48,401 nucleotides of DNA, from contig NZ_BMWG01000012.1 of NCBI RefSeq assembly GCF_014651115.1, positions 1-48,401 of the forward strand, read 5' to 3'. Of this stretch, positions 32,170 to 40,828 are shown piece after piece (within the stretch, counting starts at the first letter, position 1; each line of letters opens with the position of its first letter). The translations under genes and the position numbers were made by a program. The DNA is from Streptomyces inusitatus (GTDB lineage Bacteria; Actinomycetota; Actinomycetes; Streptomycetales; Streptomycetaceae). The notes below the pieces were generated by a model that worked only from the letters and a program-made list of their open reading frames with translations, did not search any database and was not told the DNA's origin.

Positions 32170-32309
32170 GCGGCTGAGCTGTGCCGCTCGCCGGCTGATC
32201 CCCCCAGGCGCGGGAAATGCCGCTGGTGCGGCGCGATGTGCCATGACGGCGCGGAGTCGTTCGGACTGATCCCGTGAGGGGGTCCCGAGAACGACGGAGC
32301 CGGGCCGCC

Positions 32310-32340
32310 GGCGGTCCTCACCGAGATGGTGGGGACCGCC
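32310..32340 (-). terminator. Terminator after the DUF5997-like gene
   Basis: A 13-bp stem (32310-32322 with 32328-32340, one T:G pair) with a GAGAT loop lies about 60 bases after the stop at 32399. The rest of the 280-base interval up to the HEAT gene holds the MerR promoter and a short GTACGGGG repeat but no ORF I can support. Confidence 0.7.
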
Positions 32341-32398
32341 CGCGGTCCGGCCGGTGTCGTACGGGGAGTACGGGAGGTACGGGGGCGCTTCCGGTGGA

Positions 32399-32803
32399 TC
32401 AGGAGCGCGGGGGGCGGGACTGCTCGGCCCGCTCGGCGTTCTTCTCCTTGATGCGGACCGCTTCCTTGCGGACCTCGGCCTGGGTGGCGCGCTCCTTCTG
32501 GAGCCACTCGGGGCTGTCCTTCTTCAGCGCGTCGATCTGTTCCGTGGTGAGGGGCTCGGTGACACCGCCGCGGGCGAGACCCGCGATGGAGACGCCGAGC
32601 TTGGCCGCGACGACCGGCCGGGGGTGCGGGCCGGTGCGGCGCAGCTCCTGGAGCCACTCGGGCGGGTCGGTCTGCAGCGCGTTCAGTTCGCTGCGCGAGA
32701 CGACGCCCTCCTGGAACTCGGCGGGGGTGGCCTCAAGGTACACACCCAGCTTCTTCGCCGCGGTCGCGGGCTTCATCGTCTGGGCGGTCTGGTGCGACTT
32801 CAT
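32399..32803 (-). CDS. DUF5997-like conserved protein
   Basis: A 134-aa protein with two related halves: KLGVYLEATPAEFQEGVVSRSELNAL-like and KLGVSIAGLARGGVTEPLTTEQIDAL-like segments, each followed by an PPEWLQ/SPEWLQ motif. The tail is charged (Lys, Arg, Glu) and helical. I recall this as an actinobacterial family named DUF5997, without known function. The duplicated halves look like a small fold that could bind DNA. TACCCT lies 7 nt before the ATG without a ribosome site. It is divergent from a LysR ligand-domain gene 59 bp away. Confidence 0.75.
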   Translation of the reverse strand: MKSHQTAQTMKPATAAKKLGVYLEATPAEFQEGVVSRSELNALQTDPPEWLQELRRTGPHPRPVVAAKLGVSIAGLARGGVTEPLTTEQIDALKKDSPEWLQKERATQAEVRKEAVRIKEKNAERAEQSRPPRS

Positions 32804-32862
32804 GCTGTCAAGGGTATCGAGCGTGTGCGCCGCCGCCGACCACGACCGGTTAACCTGGCGGG

Positions 32863-33681
32863 GTGACAGGCTCGGATACCTCCCCTTCGTTCCGGCTGGC
32901 GTATGTCCCGGGGGTCACGCCCACGAAGTGGGTGCGGATCTGGAACGAGCGACGGCCCGACGTCCCCCTGATCCTCACCGCGGTGACCGCGGCCGAGTCC
33001 TTCGGCGTACTGAGGAGCGGCGGCGCGGACGCCGGATTCGTCCGGCTGCCGGTCGACCGGGACGATCTCAGCGCGATCCCGCTCTACACCGAGACGACGG
33101 TGGTCGTGGTCCCGAAGGACCATGTCGTGGCGGCGGTGGAGGAGATCTCGGCCGAGGATCTGGCCGAGGAGATCGTGCTGCACCCCCTCGACGACATCCT
33201 CAGCTGGGAGCGGCTGCCCGGAAAGCCCGCGCTGGAGCGCCCCGCCACCACGGCGGACGCCGTCGAGCTGGTGGCCGCGGGCATCGGCGTGCTCGTCGTG
33301 CCGCAGTCGCTGGCCCGGCTGCACCACCGCAAAGACCTCACCTACCGGCCGGTCTCCGGCACCCCCGAATCGCGGATCGCGCTGTCCTGGCCGCAGGAGG
33401 CGACCACCGAGCTGGTGGAGGACTTCATCGGGATCGTCCGGGGGCGGACCGTCAACAGCTCTCGCGGCCGGCCGACCCCGCCGCAGCCGAAGACCAAGCG
33501 CGCGGAGAAGACCGGCGCCCGGGGCAGGCCCGGATCCGGCGGCAAGAGCGCCGGGGGCAAGAACCCGCGCGGCGGTGCCGGTGGCGGCGCGGGCGGCGCC
33601 AAGGGCGGCAAGGGCGCCCGGGGCGGCTCCGGCGGGGCCAAGGCCGCCGCCAAGCGCGGAAAGCCCCGCCGCAGGCCTTAG
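32863..33681 (+). CDS. LysR-type ligand-binding domain without HTH, with basic C-terminal tail
   Basis: Residues ~8-200 are a LysR effector domain (FRLAYVPGVTPTKWVRIWNE, GVLRSGGADAGFVRLPV, ETTVVVVPKDH, LVAAGIGVLVVPQSLARL). The protein starts directly at this domain: the usual ~60-residue winged helix and linker are missing and no such sequence lies upstream. The last ~70 residues are Lys/Arg/Gly-rich and intrinsically disordered, plausibly binding nucleic acid. It has a GTG start with TAACCT 6 nt upstream (leaderless). It may work with the divergent DUF5997-like protein. Confidence 0.82.
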   Translation: MTGSDTSPSFRLAYVPGVTPTKWVRIWNERRPDVPLILTAVTAAESFGVLRSGGADAGFVRLPVDRDDLSAIPLYTETTVVVVPKDHVVAAVEEISAEDLAEEIVLHPLDDILSWERLPGKPALERPATTADAVELVAAGIGVLVVPQSLARLHHRKDLTYRPVSGTPESRIALSWPQEATTELVEDFIGIVRGRTVNSSRGRPTPPQPKTKRAEKTGARGRPGSGGKSAGGKNPRGGAGGGAGGAKGGKGARGGSGGAKAAAKRGKPRRRP

Positions 33682-33879
33682 GCCGTGGCGTAGTCCTCCC
33701 CCGGGGGCCCCGGGGTCGCCGAGTGCGGCTACGCCCTGGTCGCGCGCGCCGCGCGGGAACTCCTCGCGTCCGGCACCGCCACCGCGCTCGCCGACGGCCT
33801 CGGCCACGGCTCGTTCAACGCGACGATGGCCGCCCGCCCGGGCGGACCCGGGCGGGCTCAGGCCTGTCGTTCGTTCGGA
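33682..33879 (+). other. Intergenic stretch with an orphan coding-like segment
   Basis: Between about 33720 and 33840 one plus-strand frame reads like real protein (AECGYALVARAARELLASG, then ALADGLGHGSFNATM) with the local codon bias. It has no start codon or ribosome site upstream and runs into the DUF6225-like gene on the other strand. I do not recognise the family. It may be a gene remnant. Confidence 0.35.
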
Positions 33880-34143
33880 TCAGGCGGGGTCGGGGTGGTA
33901 GCTGCCCGCCTTGTAGTCGGCGAAGAGGGTGTACTCCACGGTGGCGGGGGCGCCGGTCCTTCCGGTGGCGTCCTTCTCCACCGGTTCGAGGTTCACCAGG
34001 GCGTACTCGCTGTAGCCGTCGAAGTCACCGGGACCGTCGGCGACTCCGATGTGGATGGGCGTGTCGTCCGGCAGGTTCACGAGGGCTTCCCGGAGCCGCC
34101 CCGCAGTCCACACCGCGGGGGCGTGGTCGAAAGTGTCAGCCAT
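33880..34143 (-). CDS. Small DUF6225-like protein
   Basis: The 87-aa soluble acidic protein reads WTAGRLREALVNLPDDTPIH, then IGVADGPGDFDGYSEYALVN, resembling a streptomycete family I recall as DUF6225. No catalytic residues are evident. No strong ribosome site precedes ATG 34143. It stands alone between genes of the other strand. Confidence 0.7.
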   Translation of the reverse strand: MADTFDHAPAVWTAGRLREALVNLPDDTPIHIGVADGPGDFDGYSEYALVNLEPVEKDATGRTGAPATVEYTLFADYKAGSYHPDPA

Positions 34144-34368
34144 GGCGCGAGGCTACCGACGACCCGGCCGGGAAACGCGCTCCCGCGCCGGTCGCCGCCG
34201 ACCCCTGAGGAAGTCACCCGTGTGCCCGTGTGCGGTCGCCGAACGGTTTCGAAGATTTCCCGGAAAAAGTTCCCGGCGGCTGTCGATCCGGGCCTCTCCC
34301 GTTCGACATACCCGTGAGAGGCGGGGAGAGGCCCCGCCCGAGGAACCCGAGCGAGCCGAGGAGTCACC

Positions 34369-34725
34369 GTGCCGCGCTTTCTGACGATGATCCGTGTCGA
34401 CGAGACGACCACCACCGAGGAGGGCCTCAGCCCCGAGTGCACCGAGCGCATGGGGGTGCTGCTGGAGGAGATCACCAAAGCCGGGGTGATGCTGGACACC
34501 GCGGCGCTCACCCCCGTCTCCGAGGGGACCCGGGTGACCTGGTCCGGGGGCCGGATCAGCCACACCGACGGGCCCTTCACCGAGGCCAAGGAGGTCGTCG
34601 GCGGCTACTCGATCATCCAGGCCGAGAACAGGGCCGAGGCCGTGAAGTGGGCCAGGCGGTTCCTTGAGGTGCACGACGAGCACTGGACCGTGACCGCCGA
34701 GGTCCGCGAGATCGTCGGCGGCTGA
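34369..34725 (+). CDS. YciI/DGPF-domain protein
   Basis: The 118-aa protein has the family motif DGPFTEAKEVVGGYSII (residues ~66-82) after a ferredoxin-like N-terminus RFLTMIRVDE. YciI-like proteins are often found beside ECF sigma genes, but none is adjacent here. GTG 34369 has GAGGAG 5 nt upstream. The 225-base gap before it contains an AT-richer direct repeat (TTCCCGG at 34256 and 34270) and a GGCGGGG/CCCCGCC hairpin close to the start. Confidence 0.88.
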   Translation: MPRFLTMIRVDETTTTEEGLSPECTERMGVLLEEITKAGVMLDTAALTPVSEGTRVTWSGGRISHTDGPFTEAKEVVGGYSIIQAENRAEAVKWARRFLEVHDEHWTVTAEVREIVGG

Positions 34726-34811
34726 TCCGGCGGGGTACGGTCCGGATCCGGCGGGATCCGGACCGACCCGGCCCTCTGCCCCCCTGCCCCCCCCTGCCCA
34801 GGGGGGCGCGG

Positions 34812-35717
34812 TCAGCCGTTGAGGAGCGGGGCCAGCCGCTCCCAGTCGGCGAGGGGGAAGCCCGTCTGCGTCTCGCCTCGACGGGAGGCCGCGAGGGTGT
34901 CCCTGTCCCACATCTGCACCGCGAGATGGTCCGCCCCGGCGTCCCGGAAGGCCTGGAGACGGGCGGCTATCGTCTCGTCGCCGCCCCAGGCCACCAGCTC
35001 GTCGACCAGCCGGTCACTGCCGCCCCGGGCCACGTCGTCCTCGGTGAACCCGGAACGCAGCCAGTTGTTCACATAGTTGGGCAGGGTGAGATAGACGGCC
35101 AGCCCGGCCCGGGCGATCTCCCTGGCCCTGCCGGGGTCGCTCTCCGCCACCACGGTCACCTCCGGCACCAGCAGCCGGTCCGCGCCCAGCGCCGCTCGGG
35201 CGGCACGGGTGTGCCCGGGCGTCACCAGATACGAGTGCGCTCCCGCCGTACGCTCCCTGGCCAGGTCCAGCATCCGGGGCCCGAGGGCCGCGAGCAGCCG
35301 CTTCCCGGCGGGCACCGGCGGCGAGGCGGCGTCGAGAGCGTCGAGGAACTCCGCCGTCCGGGCGATCGGCCTCGTGTAGACACCGGCCCCGGAGCCCTCC
35401 ACGACCGGCGCGTGGCTGACGCCGATGCCGAGGAGCAGCCGCCCCTCATGGGCGGCGGTCAGCTCCGCGTACCGCTGTGCGACTGTCTTCGGGTCGTTCA
35501 TCCAGAGATTGAGGACCCCGGTGGCCACGGTGATCCGGCCGGTCGCGGAGAGCAGCGCCGACAGCCGGTCGAAGAGGCCCTTCCCGTCCGCGTCGGGCAC
35601 CCAGACCGAGGCGTAGCCCAGCTCCTCCGCGCGTACCGCCGCCGCCACGGCGTCGTCCGTCCCCGCGAACCGAAGGCCCGAACTCCACAGCCCCGTAACG
35701 CCTGTTGACATCACCAT
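34812..35717 (-). CDS. LLM-class (F420-dependent type) oxidoreductase
   Basis: The 301-aa TIM-barrel protein shows GLRFAGTDDAVAAAVRAEEL, LGYASVWVPDADG, RITVATGVLNLWMNDP and RLLLGIGVSHAP, typical of bacterial-luciferase-like enzymes of the subgroup using coenzyme F420. The substrate is unknown. ATG 35717 is followed by a second in-frame ATG at 35711; neither has a good ribosome site. Confidence 0.88.
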   Translation of the reverse strand: MVMSTGVTGLWSSGLRFAGTDDAVAAAVRAEELGYASVWVPDADGKGLFDRLSALLSATGRITVATGVLNLWMNDPKTVAQRYAELTAAHEGRLLLGIGVSHAPVVEGSGAGVYTRPIARTAEFLDALDAASPPVPAGKRLLAALGPRMLDLARERTAGAHSYLVTPGHTRAARAALGADRLLVPEVTVVAESDPGRAREIARAGLAVYLTLPNYVNNWLRSGFTEDDVARGGSDRLVDELVAWGGDETIAARLQAFRDAGADHLAVQMWDRDTLAASRRGETQTGFPLADWERLAPLLNG

Positions 35718-36164
35718 GGCCGCCAGCCTAAAGGCTAGGGTTCCGATGGCCGGGCCGTCGGCGCGGCGATCTCCCCGGGCAGCGGAGAGCGAGGAGCGGG
35801 AAATGGTGTCCCAGGGAGGCGCGGGGCGGCCCGCCGGAGCGGATCACGGGAGGGCGCCGGCCCGCGGGGTCCGTCCGGCGGCGGAGGTGCGGCGGGCGGG
35901 AGAGCGGGCGGTGGGCGGCCCGACCGGCTGCCGGAGAGCTGAGCGATCATGGACCGATGATTGTTGATCTTCGCTCGGCCCCGGCCCCGGCTACGGCCCG
36001 GGCCCCGGCCGCCGGGGCGCACGCCGTTGAACCGTACGCCGCCGGACCTCCGTTCCCCGGGATGCCGGCCGCCCGGCCGAGGACCGCCGCGGCCCCCCTC
36101 ACCCGACCATCCCCCCTCGCCGAAGAAGCCCGCCCCCGGGCGGCCTGGTAGAGAGCAGGCACAC
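35718..36164. other. Gap between LLM oxidoreductase and flavin monooxygenase genes
   Basis: This 447-base interval contains an interrupted dyad around 35940-35975 (GATCA/TGATC and GAGCG/CGCTC arms) that may be an operator, and an AGCCT/AGGCT dyad at 35724-35735 next to the LLM gene. A 64-codon ORF from 35957 to 36151 (MIVDLRSAPAP..., ending 13 bp before the next start) is too Ala/Pro-rich and lacks a ribosome site, so I do not call it. Confidence 0.4.
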
Positions 36165-37601
36165 ATGACCGACCCCAAGAGAGTTTGTGCGGACGCGCGT
36201 GGTCGCCGGGCAGTCGTCATCGGCGGCGGGCTGGCGGGAATGCTGACGGCGGCGGCGCTGCGCGGTCTGGCGGACGAGATCCGTGTGATCGAGAGCGACG
36301 AGCTGCCGGACGGTCCGCTCCCCCGCCGGGGGCTGCCCCAGGCCGGCCATGTGCATCTGCTGTGGAGCGGCGGGGTCCGCGCGGCGGAGGAGCTGCTGCC
36401 CGGAGTGACCCGCAGATGGCTGGCCGCGGGCGCGCGGCGAATACCCGTCCCGACCGGGATGGTCGGTCTGAGTCCGCAGGGCTGGTACCGCCGCTGGCGG
36501 CGCGAGACCCACTTCCTGATCGCGTGCAGCCGCGATCTGCTGGACGCGGTGGTACGCGAACAGGTGCTGGAGGACCCGGCGGTACGGGTGGTGCAGCGCA
36601 CCCGGGCGGAGGGTCTCGTCGGAACGGCGACACGTGTCACCGGTGTCCGGGTACGGGGGGCCGACGGCGTACGGCGGGTGCTGGAGGCCGACTTCGTGGT
36701 GGACGCGAGCGGGCGCGGCTCCCGGGCCCCGCGGTTCCTGGAGGAGCTGGGGGTGGACTCTCCGGCTGGGCGGACGGTCGATCTGGGGCTGGTGTACGCG
36801 AGCCGGGTCTTCCGCGCGCCCCCGGGGGCGGAGGAGTTCCCCGTGGTCAGTGTGCAGGCCGACGCGCGGGCCGCCCGCCCGGGGCGGAGCGCGACGATCC
36901 TGCCCATCGAAGGGGGCCGCTGGCTGGTGACCAACTCCGGGACCCGGGGCGGCGAGCCCACCGACCGCGCCGAGGACTTCGAGGGCTTCGCCCGGAGCCT
37001 GCGCCACCCGGTGGTCGGGGAGCTGATCTCGCATCTGGAGCCGCTGGGCGGGGTGACGATCAACCGCAGCACCCGCAATCGGCGTCAGTTCTTCGAGAAG
37101 GTCAAGGAGTGGCCGGAGCGGTTCGTCGTGATCGGCGACGCGGTGGCGACCTTCAACCCGGTGTACGGGCACGGCATGTCGGTGGCCGCCCAGAGCGCGG
37201 CCGCGCTGCGCGAGCACGCCTCGGAGCACGGTCTCGCCGCGCCCCGGCTCGCCCGGCGGGTGCAGTACTCGGTGGCCCGGCGGGTCTCGGTGGCCTGGGA
37301 TCTGGCGACGGGCCAGGACGTCTTCTTCCCCGGGGTGCGGGGCGGCTCCCCCAGCCGGACCGACCGGATGCTCGCGCGGTATGTGGACCGGCTGGTCAAG
37401 ACGTCCACCGGGAGCTTCCTGATGACGAAGGAGTTCACCGACGTCACCTCGCTGGAGGCCCCGCTGCGCACCCTGGTCAGGCCCCGGGTGCTGCTGGCCG
37501 CCGCGGTCGGGCCCCGGCATCCGCCGCTGGGCGGGCCGCCGCTGACCGAGGAGGAACTCGCCGTCGTCACCGCGGCCGGCGCGGGCCGCGCCGGGGGGTG
37601 A
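36165..37601 (+). CDS. FAD-dependent monooxygenase-like oxidoreductase
   Basis: The 478-aa flavoprotein has the dinucleotide fold AVVIGGGLAGMLTAAAL (residues ~16-32), the DG-like VDASGRGSRAPRFLEELG and the second FAD motif FVVIGDAVATFNPVYGHGMS. It belongs to the aromatic hydroxylase/geranylgeranyl-reductase-like superfamily. The substrate is unknown and no biosynthetic partners adjoin it. The ribosome site before ATG 36165 is weak. Its stop codon lies in a 16-bp tandem repeat. Confidence 0.85.
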   Translation: MTDPKRVCADARGRRAVVIGGGLAGMLTAAALRGLADEIRVIESDELPDGPLPRRGLPQAGHVHLLWSGGVRAAEELLPGVTRRWLAAGARRIPVPTGMVGLSPQGWYRRWRRETHFLIACSRDLLDAVVREQVLEDPAVRVVQRTRAEGLVGTATRVTGVRVRGADGVRRVLEADFVVDASGRGSRAPRFLEELGVDSPAGRTVDLGLVYASRVFRAPPGAEEFPVVSVQADARAARPGRSATILPIEGGRWLVTNSGTRGGEPTDRAEDFEGFARSLRHPVVGELISHLEPLGGVTINRSTRNRRQFFEKVKEWPERFVVIGDAVATFNPVYGHGMSVAAQSAAALREHASEHGLAAPRLARRVQYSVARRVSVAWDLATGQDVFFPGVRGGSPSRTDRMLARYVDRLVKTSTGSFLMTKEFTDVTSLEAPLRTLVRPRVLLAAAVGPRHPPLGGPPLTEEELAVVTAAGAGRAGG

Positions 37602-37641
37602 GGCCGGGCGGGGGTGAGGCCGGGCGGGGGTGAGGCCGGGC
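37594..37641. repeat. 16-bp tandem repeat, three copies
   Basis: Three copies of GGGGGTGAGGCCGGGC run from 37594 to 37641; the first contains the TGA stop of the flavin monooxygenase gene. Confidence 0.88.
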
Positions 37642-37663
37642 GGGCCGGGGCCGCGTGCCGGGT

Positions 37664-38299
37664 TCAGAGCAGGCTCTTCGCGTCCTCGGCGGAGGGGACC
37701 GTACCGAGGCTGAACTCGTGCAGATCGCCGAAGACCTCGATCCTTCGCGACTGGTCGATGCCGCCCACGGAGAGCGGCTCGAAGCCCGCCGCCCGGATGA
37801 GACGGGCCACCGTCTCGCCCGCGGTCTCGTCGTCGGCCGCGTAGAAGCCCACCGCGCGGTCCGGGGTGCGGTGGGAGAGCTTGTCGAGGGATTCGGCGCC
37901 GAGGGTTCCGAAGGCCTTGACCAGGCGGGCCCCTTCGGGGAGCAGGGCGGCGAGGACGGTTCCGGAGGACTGGTCCTCGGGGATCGTCTTGACGAATCCG
38001 CCCTTGCCGTCGGGGGCGATCGGGTTCGAGGGGTCGACGACGATCCGGCCGTTCAGCCGCTCGCCGTACTCCGCGATCAACTCCTTGATCGTCTCGAACC
38101 AGACGGCGAGGACGAGGACGTCCGCACCGGCCACCGCCCGGTCGGTGGTGACCGGGGTCGCCCCGGTGCCGAGCCGGGCGGCCAGCTCGCGCGCCCTGGC
38201 CTCGTCGCGGCCCGCCACCAGGACGGGCTCGCCTCCCCGGGTCAGATTCGCGGCCAGCCGCGATCCGATGTTGCCGGTGCCCACAATCGCTGTCGTCAT
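37664..38299 (-). CDS. NADPH-dependent F420 reductase-like protein
   Basis: The 211-aa product starts with a Rossmann fold TAIVGTGNIGSRLAANLTRG and ends near a helical oxidoreductase domain, with VDPSNPIAPDG, LVKAFGTLGAE and AVGFYAADDETAGETVARL. This matches the NADPH:F420 reductase / NADP-binding family. It could supply reduced F420 to enzymes such as the LLM oxidoreductase 2 kb away, but redox partners are not proven by sequence. Confidence 0.83.
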   Translation of the reverse strand: MTTAIVGTGNIGSRLAANLTRGGEPVLVAGRDEARARELAARLGTGATPVTTDRAVAGADVLVLAVWFETIKELIAEYGERLNGRIVVDPSNPIAPDGKGGFVKTIPEDQSSGTVLAALLPEGARLVKAFGTLGAESLDKLSHRTPDRAVGFYAADDETAGETVARLIRAAGFEPLSVGGIDQSRRIEVFGDLHEFSLGTVPSAEDAKSLL

Positions 38300-38401
38300 G
38301 GCTCCAGTGGAACAATCCGGCGGATCCCGGGCGCGGCGGGCACGCCATCCGGGTGAGGGCCCCCGGCGTACCCACGGCCCGGCACGGGCCCGGTACACGG
38401 G

Positions 38402-38438
38402 CGCGCCCCGGCCGGTGGGTTTCACCGGCCGGGGCGCG
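38402..38438 (-). terminator. Terminator after isocitrate dehydrogenase
   Basis: A 16-bp stem (38402-38417 with 38423-38438) with a 5-nt GGTTT loop lies about 50 bases after the isocitrate dehydrogenase stop. Confidence 0.85.
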
Positions 38439-38486
38439 TTCACCGCTCCGTGCTCGACCGGGGCGGCTCACCGCCCCGGGGTCGTG

Positions 38487-40706
38487 TCAGCCGAGCGAGG
38501 CGATGGCCTGGTTGAAGGCCGCCGAGGGGCGCATGACGGCCGCGGCCTTGGCCGGGTCGGGCTGGTAGTAGCCGCCGATGTCGACCGGGGAGCCCTGGAC
38601 CGCGATCAGCTCGGCCACGATGGTCTCCTCCTGCTCGGAGAGCGTCTTGGCGAGCGCCGCGAACGCCTCCGCGAGCTGGGTGTCGTCGCTCTGCCCGGCC
38701 AGCTCCTGCGCCCAGTACAGCGCGAGGTAGAAGTGGCTGCCGCGGTTGTCGATGCCACCGAGGCGACGGCTGGGCGACTTGTCCTCGTTGAGGAAGGTGG
38801 CCGTGGCACGGTCCAGGGTGTCCGCGAGGACCTGGGCGCGCGCGTTGCCCGTGGTCTGGGCGAGGTGCTCGAAGCTGACCGCGAGGGCGAGGAACTCACC
38901 CAGGCTGTCCCAGCGCAGGTAGTTCTCCTTGACGAGCTGCTGGACGTGCTTGGGCGCGGAGCCGCCCGCGCCGGTCTCGAAGAGGCCGCCGCCGTTCATC
39001 AGCGGGACGACGGAGAGCATCTTGGCGCTGGTGCCCAGCTCCAGGATGGGGAAGAGGTCGGTGAGGTAGTCACGCAGCACATTGCCGGTGACCGAGATGG
39101 TGTCCTCGCCGCGGCGGATCCGCTCCAGGGAGAAGTTGATCGCGTCGACCGGGGCCTTGATCTCGATCTGGAGACCCTCGGTGTCGTGCTCGGGCAGGTA
39201 CTCGCGGACCTTCGCGATGAGGCTCGCGTCGTGGGCGCGGCCCTCGTCCAGCCAGAAGACGGCCGGGACGCCGGTCGCGCGGGCGCGGGTCACGGCGAGC
39301 TTGACCCAGTCCTTGATCGGGGCGTCCTTGGTCTGGCACATGCGCCAGATGTCGCCCTCGCCCACCGTGTGCTCCAGCACGGTCTCGCCCGCGCCGTTCA
39401 GGACGCGGACGGTGCCGTCGGCGGGGATCTCGAAGGTCTTGTCGTGGCTGCCGTACTCCTCGGCCTTCTGCGCCATCAGACCGACGTTGGGGACCGAGCC
39501 CATGGTGGCGGGGTCGTACGCGCCGTTCGCGCGGCAGTCCTCGATGGCGGCCTGGTAGATGCCGGCGTAGCTGCTGTCGGGGATGACGGCGAGGGTGTCG
39601 GCCTCCTTGCCGTCGGGGCCCCACATGTGGCCGGAGGTGCGGATCATCGCCGGCATGGAGGCGTCGACGATGACATCGCTCGGCACGTGCAGGTTGGTGA
39701 TGCCCCGGTCCGAGTCGACCATCGCGAGCGCGGGGCCCTCGGCCAGCTCGGCCTCGAAGGACGCCTTGATCGCCGCGCCCTCGGGGAGGGAGTCCAGGCC
39801 CTTGAGGATGCCGCCGAGCCCGTCGTTGGGGCTGAGGCCGGCGGCGGCGAGCGCGGCGCCGTGCGCGGCGAAGGTCTTCGGGAAGAAGACGCGCACCACA
39901 TGGCCGAAGATGATCGGGTCGGAGACCTTCATCATCGTGGCCTTGAGGTGGACGGAGAAGAGGACGCCCTCGTCCTTGGCGCGGGCCACCTGGGCGGCCA
40001 GGAACTCGCGCAGCGCGGCGACGCGCAGCACGGAGGCGTCCACGACCTCGCCCGCGAGGACGGGGACCGACTCGCGCAGCACGGTGGTGGTGCCGTCGGC
40101 GGCGGTCAGCTCGATGCGGAGCGAGTCCGCCTCGGCGAGGACGGCCGACTTCTCGGTGGAGCGGAAGTCGTCGGCGGTCATGTGGGCGACATTGGTCTTG
40201 GACTCGGGGGTCCAGGCGCCCATGCGGTGCGGGTGGGTCTTGGCGTAGTTCTTGACCGACGCGGGGGCGCGGCGGTCCGAGTTGCCCTCGCGCAGCACCG
40301 GGTTGACGGCGCTGCCCTTGACCTTGTCGTAGCGGGCGCGAACGTCGCGGTCCTCGTCGGTCTTCGGGTCGTCCGGGTAGTCCGGCAGCGCGTAACCCTG
40401 CTCCTGGAGTTCCGCGACGGCGGCCTTCAGCTGCGGGATCGAGGCCGAGATGTTCGGCAGCTTGATGATGTTGGCGCCGGGGGTCTTGGCCAGCTCGCCC
40501 AGCTCGGCGAGTGCGTCCTCGATGCGCTGGCTCTCCTCCAGGTACTCGGGGAAGCCGGCGATGATCCGCCCCGCGAGGGAGATGTCACGGCTCTCCACCG
40601 TGACCCCGGCCGTCGAGGCGTAGGCCTCGACCACGGGCAGGAACGAGTGCGTGGCCAGCGCTGGGGCCTCGTCGGTGTGCGTGTAGATGATGGTCGAGTC
40701 AGTCAC
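38487..40706 (-). CDS. icd: Monomeric NADP-dependent isocitrate dehydrogenase
   Basis: The 739-aa length and motifs (LPNISASIPQLKAAVAELQE, NPVLREGNSDRRAP, KATMMKVSDPIIFGH, LDEGRAHDASLI, NRGSHFYLALYWAQELA) identify the monomeric type found in actinobacteria. It oxidatively decarboxylates isocitrate to 2-oxoglutarate, making NADPH and the precursor of glutamate. The start is the GTG at 40706, with a GGAGCGGAG region upstream. Confidence 0.96.
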   Translation of the reverse strand: MTDSTIIYTHTDEAPALATHSFLPVVEAYASTAGVTVESRDISLAGRIIAGFPEYLEESQRIEDALAELGELAKTPGANIIKLPNISASIPQLKAAVAELQEQGYALPDYPDDPKTDEDRDVRARYDKVKGSAVNPVLREGNSDRRAPASVKNYAKTHPHRMGAWTPESKTNVAHMTADDFRSTEKSAVLAEADSLRIELTAADGTTTVLRESVPVLAGEVVDASVLRVAALREFLAAQVARAKDEGVLFSVHLKATMMKVSDPIIFGHVVRVFFPKTFAAHGAALAAAGLSPNDGLGGILKGLDSLPEGAAIKASFEAELAEGPALAMVDSDRGITNLHVPSDVIVDASMPAMIRTSGHMWGPDGKEADTLAVIPDSSYAGIYQAAIEDCRANGAYDPATMGSVPNVGLMAQKAEEYGSHDKTFEIPADGTVRVLNGAGETVLEHTVGEGDIWRMCQTKDAPIKDWVKLAVTRARATGVPAVFWLDEGRAHDASLIAKVREYLPEHDTEGLQIEIKAPVDAINFSLERIRRGEDTISVTGNVLRDYLTDLFPILELGTSAKMLSVVPLMNGGGLFETGAGGSAPKHVQQLVKENYLRWDSLGEFLALAVSFEHLAQTTGNARAQVLADTLDRATATFLNEDKSPSRRLGGIDNRGSHFYLALYWAQELAGQSDDTQLAEAFAALAKTLSEQEETIVAELIAVQGSPVDIGGYYQPDPAKAAAVMRPSAAFNQAIASLG

Positions 40707-40735
40707 CGGGTGCTCCGCTCCACGTCTGCAACATT

Positions 40736-40751
40736 GCTCGACATCAAGATA
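40736..40751 (-). promoter_or_regulatory. Palindrome upstream of isocitrate dehydrogenase
   Basis: The plus strand reads GCTCGACATCAAGATA, an imperfect dyad CTCGA-CA-TCAAG in an AT-richer pocket, about 30-45 bases before the GTG. It lies where a repressor could block the icd promoter. The regulator is unknown. Confidence 0.4.
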
Positions 40752-40828
40752 TCTCGTCCGCGCCCCCCTCTCGAAAGGGCCCTCCCTCCCGGGGCGCGGC
40801 GGGGCCGGTCGGAGCGGGTCAGGATTGG

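Noticed and set aside
32342..32398. Short ORF reading MSYGEYGRYGGASGGSG
   Set aside because: It is made by a GTACGGGG triplet repeat, and runs antisense into the DUF5997-like gene without a ribosome site.
35957..36151. 64-codon ORF just before the flavin monooxygenase gene
   Set aside because: No ribosome site, Ala/Pro-rich composition and no recognisable domain; its start lies inside a dyad that looks regulatory.
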